Source: Sulfurimonas sp. HSL3-7 (lineage in GTDB: Bacteria > Campylobacterota > Campylobacteria > Campylobacterales > Sulfurimonadaceae). Taken from it: DNA of 64,000 nucleotides. Positions 8,669-16,920 of the stretch are shown here, piece by piece. Every line of letters starts with the position of its first letter. Position 1 is the stretch's first letter. The DNA is taken from assembly GCF_039645985.1 (NCBI RefSeq), contig NZ_CP147919.1, forward strand, positions 1,798,001-1,862,000, written 5' to 3'. Below the pieces are notes generated by a model. The model was not told the DNA's origin. It saw only the letters and a list, made by a program, of their open reading frames with translations, and searched no databases. A program made the position numbers and the translations under genes.

Positions 8669-9355
8669 CTATTCTACAAATGTTACGGTATCGTTCATCG
8701 GTACACGTGCCGGCTGATAGGTATTGATCTTCGCCTCTTTGTCTTCGTAGCCGATGACAACACTGTACAGCAGGGCCAGATTCTCAGGTACGTCCAGAAC
8801 TCTGGCAATGATCTTGCCATACTCGGTCGTTGAGCCTTGCGGGCATGAACCAAGACCGTAACCTTCTGCCGCAAGCATCAGGTTCTGCATGTATGCCCCC
8901 GAATCGATCAGCGGGCCTTGCGCCCCGTTGATGAGTTCTTTCTCCATAAAAACGAAGAAGACCGTTTGTGAACCGAACCATCGGTAGTTGTCGAACCACA
9001 TCTGTTGGCGTGTCTCGTCATCATGACGATCGACACCCATCAGTTTATAGAGGCCTGCACCTGTCACAATACGGCGCTTTTTATAGGGGTTGATCCAGTT
9101 GACTGGATAGTACTGAATGAACTGATCGACGTCCCCGCCCGCTTCGATATGTGCAATGATCGCATCGCCTATCTTTGTAAGCATCTCTTTATTACTTACG
9201 GCGTAGACGATCCAAGGCTGCATATTTGCGCCGCTGGGTGTCATTGCTGCCGCTTCCAGAATCTTTTCCTGGATCTCTTTCGGTACCGGTTTATCTAAAA
9301 ACTTGCGCGTTGAAGAACGCCCTTTGATGGCATCGATAACATTGATACTTTCCAT
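8669..9355 (-). CDS. Nitroreductase family flavoprotein
   Basis: This 228-residue protein has the FMN-binding N-terminus of nitroreductases (IKGRSSTRKFLDKPV, then AAAMTPSGANMQPW) and a C-terminal GYGLGSCPQGS segment with RVLDVPENLALLYSVVIGY. The family comprises homodimeric FMN enzymes that reduce nitro groups, quinones or flavins with NAD(P)H; the substrate cannot be told. It is monocistronic, ended by an intrinsic terminator at 8630-8660. The start is the ATG before ESINVIDAIK. Confidence 0.9.
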   Translation of the reverse strand: MESINVIDAIKGRSSTRKFLDKPVPKEIQEKILEAAAMTPSGANMQPWIVYAVSNKEMLTKIGDAIIAHIEAGGDVDQFIQYYPVNWINPYKKRRIVTGAGLYKLMGVDRHDDETRQQMWFDNYRWFGSQTVFFVFMEKELINGAQGPLIDSGAYMQNLMLAAEGYGLGSCPQGSTTEYGKIIARVLDVPENLALLYSVVIGYEDKEAKINTYQPARVPMNDTVTFVE

Positions 9356-9467
9356 TCGCTTTCGCTCCGTCGTCTCAAATTTATGCGGTATTTTACAATA
9401 AAAATAATTTGAGACACGAGGGCTGGCGTTTTTTGGGGTAATTTAGACGCTTTGCCGGCGGTAAATA

Positions 9468-11408
9468 CTATTTTTTTATTGCATTTACGATCTTTTTGAG
9501 CTGCGCGATATCTTCTGTCTCATATTTTTTCGCATATTTTATCTTGTGATAGAGCAGATCTATCTCGTCTATCATGTCCGCGTTCACTTTCTCTTTGAGT
9601 CTACAAAGAAAGTCATGCATGCTCTCATTGGGCTGCTTTTCCAATCCCGATTTTTCGGCGTGTTTCATCAGCGGGCGCAGGATACACAGTACCCTGTCGT
9701 GACAACGTCGCGCACTGACAAAGATCGCTACACCTATCGAAAGTGCGGTAAATAGAATACCGTTGACGATAAACGCGACAAGATAAGTAGAACTGTTAAT
9801 AAGCGCATGCAGAATTTCCATCTGTTTGACACGGCTGTACTCCAATATCCACGTCTCAATGACATATTTCAGGTACATCAGATGCAGGTTAAGCCGTTTT
9901 AACCACTTCTGCCCCGTATTGCTGCCTTCAACACCGAGACGCTGCAAGACATCCCCCTCTATCCTTTCGGCAAAGGCTGTCGTCTCCACCCTCGTCCACC
10001 CCTTCTCCTGCAGGTAGACTTCTACCCACGCATGGGCGTCTGATTCTCTCACCACAAGATAATTCTCCAAAGCCTCGTTCGGATTGACCAAAAATCCCGT
10101 GACCACCCGTGCCGGAAGCCCGGAAGCCCGGGCCATATATGCGAATGCAGCCGCAAAATGGACGCAATACCCCTTTTTGCTCTCATACAAAAACGAATCG
10201 ACGGGTCTTTTTTTATCCAGGTGATCGGGTTTGAGGGTGTAGACAAGATTGAGTGAGCGAAAATAGGCGGCGATGTTTTCCAAGGTCTGCTTATCGCGTG
10301 GTGCAACCAGCTGCCTGGCACGTTCCGAACTGATAGCGTCACGTTTCCCGTAAAACCGGAGCGATGCTTCACGTATCTCTTTGCGTAAAGGGGCATTCAT
10401 CAAATATGACAGGTCGGAATGCATCTCGTAACGATATCTCTTGTCGATCTTTTTGTCGCTCACGATGGTGTAATCGTCCAGCAAGGTGCTTTTTGGAGGC
10501 GATGATGCCGGAATGTCAAGGGCATAGAGCCACTTTTCATTATGCGGATAGAGCGTGATACTGTAGGCAACCCGTCCGCCTGTAGCTATCGCCTTCCGGC
10601 CTGCAGCCAAAGGCTTTTTCAGACGATCCGGCAGCTGCCGGAACGAATCGTTGCGATCGACATAAAGGGTGGTCCCCCGAAAGTAGAGCCCCTTCTCTTT
10701 CGGAAGCCCGTTTTCAAAATAGACTTCCATCAGCACCTGCGAAGAGAGGTTCATCGCCGCATCGCTGCCCAGCGACATCACACCGTTGTGGCCACTTTTT
10801 TTGACGAAGTCATCATGAAACCCGTAAACAGCCTTTTCAAAACTAATACGCGGAAAGACAAGGAACAGTAGTGCGACAACAGGCAACGCGTAGGCAAAGA
10901 GCGTGAGAGCCATTTTCAGTGCATCATAGAGCGGAGTATGCATTTTCGACCAGACAAGCAGCAGCATAAAGACGAAGAGCGTAAAAACCGTATAGAAAAG
11001 CATCGGTACCGAGTTGTGCAGAAAAAACGAAAGCATCAGCAGCATCGCCGGTGAGAAGGCAAGGTAGAAGTTCAGCTCCCCTTTGAGACGCTGTAGGGAG
11101 ACTGCATAGATCAGCAGTGCGTTCAGCAGCGAGACAAAGAGGGTGAAGCGGTTCAGCGACGAGAAGTTGAAATCGGTGTAGAAGGAGCTTATGACCGACA
11201 GAACACCGAAGAGTGCCAAAGCGTACTGCAGCGCTTTTGGGACCTTTCTGCTCGCGATCAGCACGATAAGCACGGCCAGCAGGTAGACGAGCATGGGAAA
11301 CTTGAGCTTGTCCAGGTGGGGAACAATCGATAGGACCAGCGCTATATCGACGAGATAAAGGCTTTTCGGCGGTGATTTAATATCGGCCAAGGTACGTAAG
11401 AATCTCAT
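9468..11408 (-). CDS. Membrane-anchored transglutaminase-like protein (DUF3488/TgpA type)
   Basis: This 646-residue protein has about six membrane helices in residues 15-187, a periplasmic domain, a transglutaminase core, one more helix (about 540-565) and a cytoplasmic tail. The Cys-His pair is visible: Cys415 in KKGYCVHFA and His459 in SDAHAWVEV. The third acid falls in WTRVETTA (about Glu475), where most family members have DPTA. Such proteins always travel with MoxR and DUF58 partners, as here. The gene overlaps the DUF58 gene by 32 nt and is last in the operon. Enzymatic role in vivo is unknown; an envelope function is inferred from topology. Confidence 0.88.
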   Translation of the reverse strand: MRFLRTLADIKSPPKSLYLVDIALVLSIVPHLDKLKFPMLVYLLAVLIVLIASRKVPKALQYALALFGVLSVISSFYTDFNFSSLNRFTLFVSLLNALLIYAVSLQRLKGELNFYLAFSPAMLLMLSFFLHNSVPMLFYTVFTLFVFMLLLVWSKMHTPLYDALKMALTLFAYALPVVALLFLVFPRISFEKAVYGFHDDFVKKSGHNGVMSLGSDAAMNLSSQVLMEVYFENGLPKEKGLYFRGTTLYVDRNDSFRQLPDRLKKPLAAGRKAIATGGRVAYSITLYPHNEKWLYALDIPASSPPKSTLLDDYTIVSDKKIDKRYRYEMHSDLSYLMNAPLRKEIREASLRFYGKRDAISSERARQLVAPRDKQTLENIAAYFRSLNLVYTLKPDHLDKKRPVDSFLYESKKGYCVHFAAAFAYMARASGLPARVVTGFLVNPNEALENYLVVRESDAHAWVEVYLQEKGWTRVETTAFAERIEGDVLQRLGVEGSNTGQKWLKRLNLHLMYLKYVIETWILEYSRVKQMEILHALINSSTYLVAFIVNGILFTALSIGVAIFVSARRCHDRVLCILRPLMKHAEKSGLEKQPNESMHDFLCRLKEKVNADMIDEIDLLYHKIKYAKKYETEDIAQLKKIVNAIKK

Positions 11409-12273
11409 CTGTGCTCATCTTTTTGCTCTCCAGCAGTCTCTTTCCGATCGCAATAGTGAAGGCATATCCTCGCTGTTCACATTCGAGTACCCACAGGCTC
11501 AGCTGCGAGAGCCGCTGCTCATCGTCGGTACCGCAGGACAGAAAATCGAAATGGAGCAGCTGCGCATCATTTATATAGGTGAAGACCTTGCTCATCAGGC
11601 TGCCGCCTTTGGCAATGGAGGGCCAATAGATCTGTGAGATCCGGTCGCTGCGCTCATACCCCTTTACCCCTTCAAAGTCATCCTTCTCGCCATAGATCGC
11701 CCTGTTCCTGGCGATATAGGCATCCAGGCTCTCCCCTTTCGGTTCGGGGTAGACCACAAAGCTCTTCTGCAGGTCAAAGACCTTGTAGAAGAGCTGATGC
11801 GGCAGCGGGAAGCCGCTGTCGCACTGAACGCTCTCGAATGCCCTCTCCCCTCTCTTTGCACAGGTATGGGAAAAGGTCAGCACCTCGGGTGAATCGGCGC
11901 TGATACGCTTGCAGTGCTGCCGCTCTTCGCTGCAGATGCAGGTAATGTCGTAGAGTTCTCTCTCTGATGATGAAGAGAGCAAAAGCGTATAGCTGCTTTT
12001 CTGGTTGGCAAACACGCGTTGGGATGAAAGCAGCGCTACCTCCAGTGAGCGTATGTTGTTCCTGCCGAAAAAGTAGCTGCTGAAGGCAAAAGCGAAGGTA
12101 AAGAAGAGTGCCAGGTAGACGATGTTGTAGTTATGTATGTAGGCCTGCATAAAGAGCGCAATCAATATCAGAATGAGAAGATAGATATATTTAGTCGGCC
12201 GCTCGCTGCCTTTTCTAGCAATCCTGGCAAACGAGGGCGAGAATCTTTTTTGAAGCTGGTTCAGAATGATCAT
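11377..12273 (-). CDS. DUF58 domain protein of a MoxR operon
   Basis: This 298-residue protein has two N-terminal membrane helices (about 28-44 and 51-68) followed by a cytoplasmic-type domain. The family signature is present as a variant: RSDRISQIYWPSIAKGG, corresponding to the usual G-D-x-x-R-x-I-x-W motif. DUF58 proteins are VWA-like and are paired with MoxR AAA+ ATPases. The start ATG at 12273 lies 59 nt inside the moxR gene, an unusually long overlap that implies coupled translation. Its 3' end overlaps the transglutaminase gene. Confidence 0.85.
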   Translation of the reverse strand: MIILNQLQKRFSPSFARIARKGSERPTKYIYLLILILIALFMQAYIHNYNIVYLALFFTFAFAFSSYFFGRNNIRSLEVALLSSQRVFANQKSSYTLLLSSSSERELYDITCICSEERQHCKRISADSPEVLTFSHTCAKRGERAFESVQCDSGFPLPHQLFYKVFDLQKSFVVYPEPKGESLDAYIARNRAIYGEKDDFEGVKGYERSDRISQIYWPSIAKGGSLMSKVFTYINDAQLLHFDFLSCGTDDEQRLSQLSLWVLECEQRGYAFTIAIGKRLLESKKMSTDEILTYLGRY

Positions 12274-13129
12274 GGTTGCTTAACTCCAATCGGTGTATGA
12301 CGACAGGTTCCAGAACATCGGTGACATCGTTAGGTATCACGAAATTCCTGCCGCTGACGACGGCGTGCGCTTTTGCAAGCTGCAGAAGCGCCAAAGCCCC
12401 TCTGGTCGAAAGTCCGTACTCAAAGAGCCCGTGTTCCCTGGTGATCTTGATGATCTTCTGGACAAGGTCGAGTATCTCGTCGCTGACATGGACGTTTCTG
12501 CTGAGGCTCAGGAGCTTCATGACCGCCTCTTTTTCAAAGGTCTTAAGGGCATGCAAATCTTTCTCCTCACCCTGCCTGAGTATCTCCCGCTCGGATTCCC
12601 CGTCGGCGTACCCAAGGGAGATCGTACAGATAAATCGGTCAAGCTGCGAGCTCGGCATCCTGAAGACGCCCGACTCCTCGAAGGGGTTTTTTGTCGCTAT
12701 GACGAAAAAAGGATCCGGCAGAGGGTATGTCTTGTTCTCGACACTGACCTGGCGTTCCGCCATCGCCTCCAAAAGGGCACTCTGGGTCTTGGGTGTCGCA
12801 CGGTTGATCTCGTCCGCCAGCAGGACAGAGCTGAAAATCGGCCCTTTTTTGAAGAGGAACTCGCCGCTCTTGACATCATAATAGTTGACGCCGATGATAT
12901 CGGCCGGCAACAGGTCGGAGGTGAACTGGATACGTCCGAAGTCCAGACCGAGCACCTGCGAAATCGCCTTGGCCAGCGTCGTCTTGCCGACCCCCGGCAT
13001 ATCTTCGATCAGCAGGTGCCCGCCGGAGAGAAATGCCGCCATCGCCAGCTCGATCTTTTCGCGCTTGCCGATGACGACCTTCTCGATCTCGTCAATAATG
13101 GTATGAATAAGTGTATGGCTCTCTTTCAC
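12215..13129 (-). CDS. MoxR-type AAA+ ATPase
   Basis: This 304-residue AAA+ protein has Walker A MPGVGKTT at 44-51, Walker B SVLLADEINR at 101-110, a sensor region (FFVIATKNPFEESGVF) and a C-terminal lid. MoxR proteins act as chaperone-like remodelers for VWA/DUF58 partners, often for envelope stress or enzyme maturation. It is first in a three-gene operon with DUF58 and a transglutaminase-like protein. The target in this organism is unknown. The last residues, VCQDC, are encoded within the overlap with the next gene. Confidence 0.92.
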   Translation of the reverse strand: MKESHTLIHTIIDEIEKVVIGKREKIELAMAAFLSGGHLLIEDMPGVGKTTLAKAISQVLGLDFGRIQFTSDLLPADIIGVNYYDVKSGEFLFKKGPIFSSVLLADEINRATPKTQSALLEAMAERQVSVENKTYPLPDPFFVIATKNPFEESGVFRMPSSQLDRFICTISLGYADGESEREILRQGEEKDLHALKTFEKEAVMKLLSLSRNVHVSDEILDLVQKIIKITREHGLFEYGLSTRGALALLQLAKAHAVVSGRNFVIPNDVTDVLEPVVIHRLELSNHDHSEPASKKILALVCQDC

Positions 13130-13348
13130 GTGCTATTCCTACTCTTTAACTAATAGAAACAAGCATAACACAAAAGGATTTAGAGGATTACCCATAAGAC
13201 AAGCTATTGAAGGGATCAACAGAAATATTAAGGTTCAATCTTTTGTCTACGCTGCCGATAGCACGGCAGGTACCTGGAAAATCATCAAAAAAACGTTCTG
13301 CGCTCGAGAGCTGCCATGAAGATCCATAACAGACAATGCGTGCAATCC

Positions 13349-14512
13349 TCAAAGCTCTCTGGAGACAATGATGGCGATGGCCATCTGCTGTGCCGCAAGG
13401 ACGGAGTTTTGCGTTGCGAAAAGGTTCGCGCTCTGAAACTGCTGTGTTGTGATAAAGGTATCGGCCACCATTCCTATATTGTCGGCCATAAGCAGAATAG
13501 TATCGCCCATCTCCCCGATCCGGTCGGCCATGACGCCGATATCGGCTGAGAGCTGCAGCATACTGCCGAGCGAATCTTTGAGCGTCAATGTCGATGTTGA
13601 CGGCTCAAGCCCCTCAATCGCGATGACATAGCCGTCAACCGCCGTTGCTATGAAGGTCAGCATAACCGACATGTCGTAGAGCTGCATCATCGACGTGCCG
13701 TCGATATAGAGTGTGCCGTTCGCCGCATCGCTCTCGACACCGTTGCTGAGCGCCGTGACCTGCTCAAGAAAGCTCTCGACGTCATCCGCGACACTTTGAA
13801 GCTGGTACTTCATCGTCCACGGGCTGAGCATCACCGAGTGCATACGCGAGGAGAGCTCCATGCCGTCGGAAATGAGCGCATCGTAGTCGAGTTCGCGCGT
13901 GCTCGTCTCGATCACCGAGACCAGCGTCAGCGCATTAGTCTGTGTCTGCAGCAGTGTATCGACGCTGGAGGTCATGTTCGCGCTCTGAATCTCCTGAGTC
14001 GCGATAATGCGGTCAGCCATGATGTCTATATTGTCGGCCATGACAAGAATCTTGTCCGCCATCTCCCCTATCCTGTCCGCCATCGTACCGATATCATCGG
14101 AGAGCTGCAGCATGGCGGTAATGCCGTCTTTGACGGTCAGTACCGAGGCCGCATTGTCAAGCTGCTGCAGGTCAAGTGAGAGGCGCAGCGCTTCATTGGC
14201 CAGGCTCAGATTGGTCACCGAGAGCTGTTCAAGGGCATCGAGCGTATCAGCATCGATCTGCAGCGGGGCGGAGAGGCTTTCATCGACGGCGGCGATGGCG
14301 TTGACCATGTCGCGTGCCATCTGGTTCACCTGCAACAGCGGCGAACAGACCGAAGAGGCATTGAGTTCAAGCGTGCTCAATTCACCCTCAAGTGCCTCGG
14401 ACTGAAAAACAAGATCTTGCAGGTCATCATTCAGGGCAGCGGCTGCCGGCATACCCGTAAAAAGCATAAAAACGGCGGCAGCGCCGATACAGTTGTTCCA
14501 TAGTTGTTTCAT
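13349..14512 (-). CDS. Secreted protein with two blocks of a seven-residue (I-x-x-M-A-D-x) repeat, paralogue 1
   Basis: I choose the ATG at 14512 because GAGGAG lies six bases upstream; an ATG nine codons earlier would start before this site. The product is about 387 residues with a signal peptide (hydrophobic core FMLFTG, cleavage near AAAA). Two blocks, at about 137-172 and 321-355, repeat every seven residues: DIGTMAD, RIGEMAD, KILVMAD, NIDIMAD. Each block is followed by a conserved QSAN segment. The two halves of the protein look like an internal duplication. It starts 16 nt after the stop of a paralogue (14529-15683). Function is unknown; the period suggests a coiled coil or amphipathic helix. 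Confidence 0.7.
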   Translation of the reverse strand: MKQLWNNCIGAAAVFMLFTGMPAAAALNDDLQDLVFQSEALEGELSTLELNASSVCSPLLQVNQMARDMVNAIAAVDESLSAPLQIDADTLDALEQLSVTNLSLANEALRLSLDLQQLDNAASVLTVKDGITAMLQLSDDIGTMADRIGEMADKILVMADNIDIMADRIIATQEIQSANMTSSVDTLLQTQTNALTLVSVIETSTRELDYDALISDGMELSSRMHSVMLSPWTMKYQLQSVADDVESFLEQVTALSNGVESDAANGTLYIDGTSMMQLYDMSVMLTFIATAVDGYVIAIEGLEPSTSTLTLKDSLGSMLQLSADIGVMADRIGEMGDTILLMADNIGMVADTFITTQQFQSANLFATQNSVLAAQQMAIAIIVSREL

Positions 14513-14528
14513 TCGGTTCTCCTCTTTC

Positions 14529-15683
14529 TTAGAGTCCATAGGACTCGATTATGCCGACAGTGATCTTCTGCGAAGTGGTCAGGGAATCGACGGTGTAGGC
14601 CATATTCGATGTCTGTATCCCTTCGACCTCGACGATCCGCTCACTCATCGCACCGATGTTGTCGGCCATGACGATGATCTTGTCACTCATCTCCATGATG
14701 CGGTCGCTCATCAGTCTGATATCCTGCACCAGCTTCAGCATGGAGTTCGTGGCATCGGAAAGGACGGGTGTCTCCGTCAGCGGGGCGATCAGCTGCACGG
14801 TTCTGGCGAAATTTTCGGTACTCTGCGCCAGAGCCCTGTTGATCTCCGAGAGGTCGCTGAAATAGGTCAGTGTATCACCGTCGACATAGTGCGAAGCCAT
14901 CGCACTGTTCAGGCTGGCGAAGGTGTAGAGGCTGAGTACTTTCCCCATCAGCAGTGCCGACTGTTCCTGCAGCTGGCCCAGTTCATCCGCCATGTTAAAG
15001 TTGGTCAGGATGGTCATATTCATATCGGAACTCAACGCATCACCGTCGGATTGGACCTGCTCGAGGGTAAGGTTGTAGACAATCGACGAAAGAGAGCTGT
15101 TGAGCGCGGCCATATTCTGCTGTGTCGTCAAGAGGGAGGCCTGAATGAACTGCATATTGCTGCTTTGCAGCGTCATGGTGACGACGATCTTGTCCGCCAT
15201 CGAACCGATATTGTCCGCCATGACCAGAATGCGGTTGGCCATCTCGAGAATGCGGTCGGCCATCGTACCGATATCGTCGGAAAGGCGCAGCATCGCACTG
15301 AGCCCGGCCCGGTACTCGAAAAGGTCGGCAACCGATTCGATGCTGTTGAGCTCCAGTGCCATCCGGACACTCTCTTCGGCCATCGATCTGCTGATGGTGC
15401 TAAGATCATCAAGCGATGTCATGTCCTCCTGTGTCAGGCTCAGCGGCGAAGAGAGCTGGGCATAGATCGCCTCGATGCTTTCGATATACGCTTCAATAGA
15501 GGTGTTGAGGGTACCCAGTTGGGAACAGTCATCCCCCTCATCAAAACTGAACGCAGAGAGATTGGCGTCGAGCGCACTGCCCTGGCTGACAAGTCCCTGC
15601 AGTTCGGTCGTCAGCGACGCCTGGGCCTTGGCCAGAAACAGGACAAACAGCAACAACGCCGATGCAAAATGTTTTTTGAACAT
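14529..15683 (-). CDS. Secreted protein with two blocks of a seven-residue (I-x-x-M-A-D-x) repeat, paralogue 2
   Basis: The start at 15683 is supported by AAAGGA seven bases upstream and by the signal peptide that follows (FKKHFASALLLFVLFLAKAQA); the open frame upstream runs into an inverted-repeat element. The protein has 384 residues. Heptad blocks at about 138-169 and 321-352 read DIGTMAD, RILEMAN, RILVMAD, NIGSMAD and DIRLMSD, RIMEMSD, KIIVMAD, NIGAMSE. They are followed by QSSNM and QTSNM. Layout matches the downstream paralogue over its full length, so the pair arose by gene duplication after an internal duplication. Periplasmic or extracellular location is inferred; function is unknown. 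Confidence 0.7.
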   Translation of the reverse strand: MFKKHFASALLLFVLFLAKAQASLTTELQGLVSQGSALDANLSAFSFDEGDDCSQLGTLNTSIEAYIESIEAIYAQLSSPLSLTQEDMTSLDDLSTISRSMAEESVRMALELNSIESVADLFEYRAGLSAMLRLSDDIGTMADRILEMANRILVMADNIGSMADKIVVTMTLQSSNMQFIQASLLTTQQNMAALNSSLSSIVYNLTLEQVQSDGDALSSDMNMTILTNFNMADELGQLQEQSALLMGKVLSLYTFASLNSAMASHYVDGDTLTYFSDLSEINRALAQSTENFARTVQLIAPLTETPVLSDATNSMLKLVQDIRLMSDRIMEMSDKIIVMADNIGAMSERIVEVEGIQTSNMAYTVDSLTTSQKITVGIIESYGL

Positions 15684-15698
15684 GATGGTTTCCTTTAG

Positions 15699-15860
15699 GG
15701 CACCTCTAAAAACCCTGGTTAGCCTCAGCAGCACAGTAAAATTCATAATCAAGGCGGTACTTTGCAAGCCTAGACATAGCTTAAGTGAGAAGTACCAACC
15801 CAAAGTATGTATTTCTCAGTGTTGCCCGCAGGGAGGCGGACTAAGGTTTTTAGAGGTGCC
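15699..15860. mobile_element. MITE-like element with 16-bp terminal inverted repeats
   Basis: A 162-bp segment is bounded by perfect inverted repeats GGCACCTCTAAAAACC and their complement. Inside are further complementary pairs (GCCTC/GAGGC near each end, GGTACTT/AAGTACC centrally). TTTA occurs at both outer flanks (15694-15697 and 15862-15865) and could be a target duplication. No transposase is encoded. The left end is 15 bp from the start of the repeat-protein gene, so its promoter probably lies in the element. Confidence 0.6.
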
Positions 15861-16010
15861 ATTTAGTTTGAATATGTTGTTTTTATAATAAATTGTTATT
15901 ATAAAAGAAGCCCGGCATTATACTTGCCACAGATTAGAGTGTCATAAAATATAGCATTCTCTTATTCTTGGAAGGATCGCTGAAGCTCGATATGCCAACA
16001 CACTACCAAA

Positions 16011-16076
16011 GTGCTGTTATCTGACAACCCGGCATTAGGCTGACGCGCCTTTTCACCCGGTTATCTGTCTGAACAG
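16011..16076 (+). other. Possible structured leader region upstream of the Mop gene
   Basis: Between 15866 and 16216 there is no gene. This part is GC-richer than its surroundings. It holds nested complementary pairs: CTGTT (16014-16018) with AACAG (16072-16076), GACA with TGTC, CCGG with CCGG, and an inner AGGC/GCCT. TTATCTG occurs twice. The segment 16085-16200 is very AT-rich and promoter-like. I do not match it to a known riboswitch. Confidence 0.3.
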
Positions 16077-16216
16077 AAACCATGCAAAAAACCGAAACTA
16101 TTCTAAAATATTATATACCACAATAATAACACAAAGTAATTTTTATTATTAGATTTAAGTTATGAATTACTTTATTCGGACTATTATTACAAAATACTAA
16201 ACAACAAGGATTAACC

Positions 16217-16630
16217 ATGAAAACAAGTGCACGCAACCAATTAAAAGGCACGGTAAGCAGTATCAAGGCCGGTCAGGTCAACAGCGAAGTCGTCATTGAT
16301 CTGAAATCAAATGTGATCAAAGCTGTTTTGACCAATGAAGCCGTTGAGGAGATGGCGCTGGCTGTCGGTGAGGAAGTCTATGCCATCATCAAAGCATCTT
16401 TTGTCATTGTAAGCAAAGAGAAACCGGGCCAGATAAGCACCCGCAATGTTTTTGAAACAACCGTTACCGATGTCAAAAAAGGGATGGTCAACAGTACGCT
16501 AAAACTGGCGATGGGTGATGACACGCTCTCTGCCAACATTACCAATGAAGCGACTGAAGAGCTTGAGATAGCTAAAGGTGACACCCTTTACGCGCTTGTG
16601 AAAGCAAGCTCAATCATCCTGGCCAAATAA
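16217..16630 (+). CDS. Molbindin-like protein with two Mop domains
   Basis: This 137-residue protein consists of two tandem Mop (TOBE-type) units, about 5-67 and 73-136. Each has the form S-x-R-N-x-x-x-x-T-V-x-x-[IV]-K-x-G-x-V-N-S, then a strand, an A-x-[IL]-T-N-E-A segment and A-[IL]-[IV]-K-A-S. Mop domains bind molybdate or tungstate in oligomers. Di-Mop proteins are taken to store or buffer the oxyanion in the cytoplasm. AAGGA precedes the ATG. No mod transport genes are nearby. It is preceded by a long non-coding leader. Confidence 0.9.
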   Translation: MKTSARNQLKGTVSSIKAGQVNSEVVIDLKSNVIKAVLTNEAVEEMALAVGEEVYAIIKASFVIVSKEKPGQISTRNVFETTVTDVKKGMVNSTLKLAMGDDTLSANITNEATEELEIAKGDTLYALVKASSIILAK

Positions 16631-16920
16631 CAACGGTAGCGTGAACGCCGCCCTCTTTTCAGGCGGATAATCAATTAAAGTATATAGAGGCGGAAGACAT
16701 TTGCATTTTTCTGCCCCCTTTTGACCTAACCTTTTTCACTTCCAAAATAATTTTCATCATTCACTCAGTCGAGTGGATAGTGATTACTTTTTTCATATGA
16801 CACAAAACGGCGCCTATTTGGCTTCCTGTTTTTCAATAAGGCCTTGAGATGCCTATCCAGCTTATGATTGTGGCGTTTTAACCGCTGGAGTACCTATTAT
16901 AACAGTGTTCGCATGAGTGA
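16631..16920. other. Gene-free gap
   Basis: I see no gene here. A hairpin CCGCC/GGCGG follows the Mop gene at about 16660 without a T-run. A second weak pairing (GGCGGAAGA with TTTTCTGCC) is followed by C- and T-rich sequence near 16715 and may be a weak terminator. The gap separates convergent genes, so it needs no promoter. Confidence 0.4.

Noticed and set aside
13796-15698. Long plus-strand frames opposite the heptad-repeat genes.
   Set aside because: They are antisense shadows of a repetitive coding region; the minus-strand genes have signal peptides and good ribosome sites.
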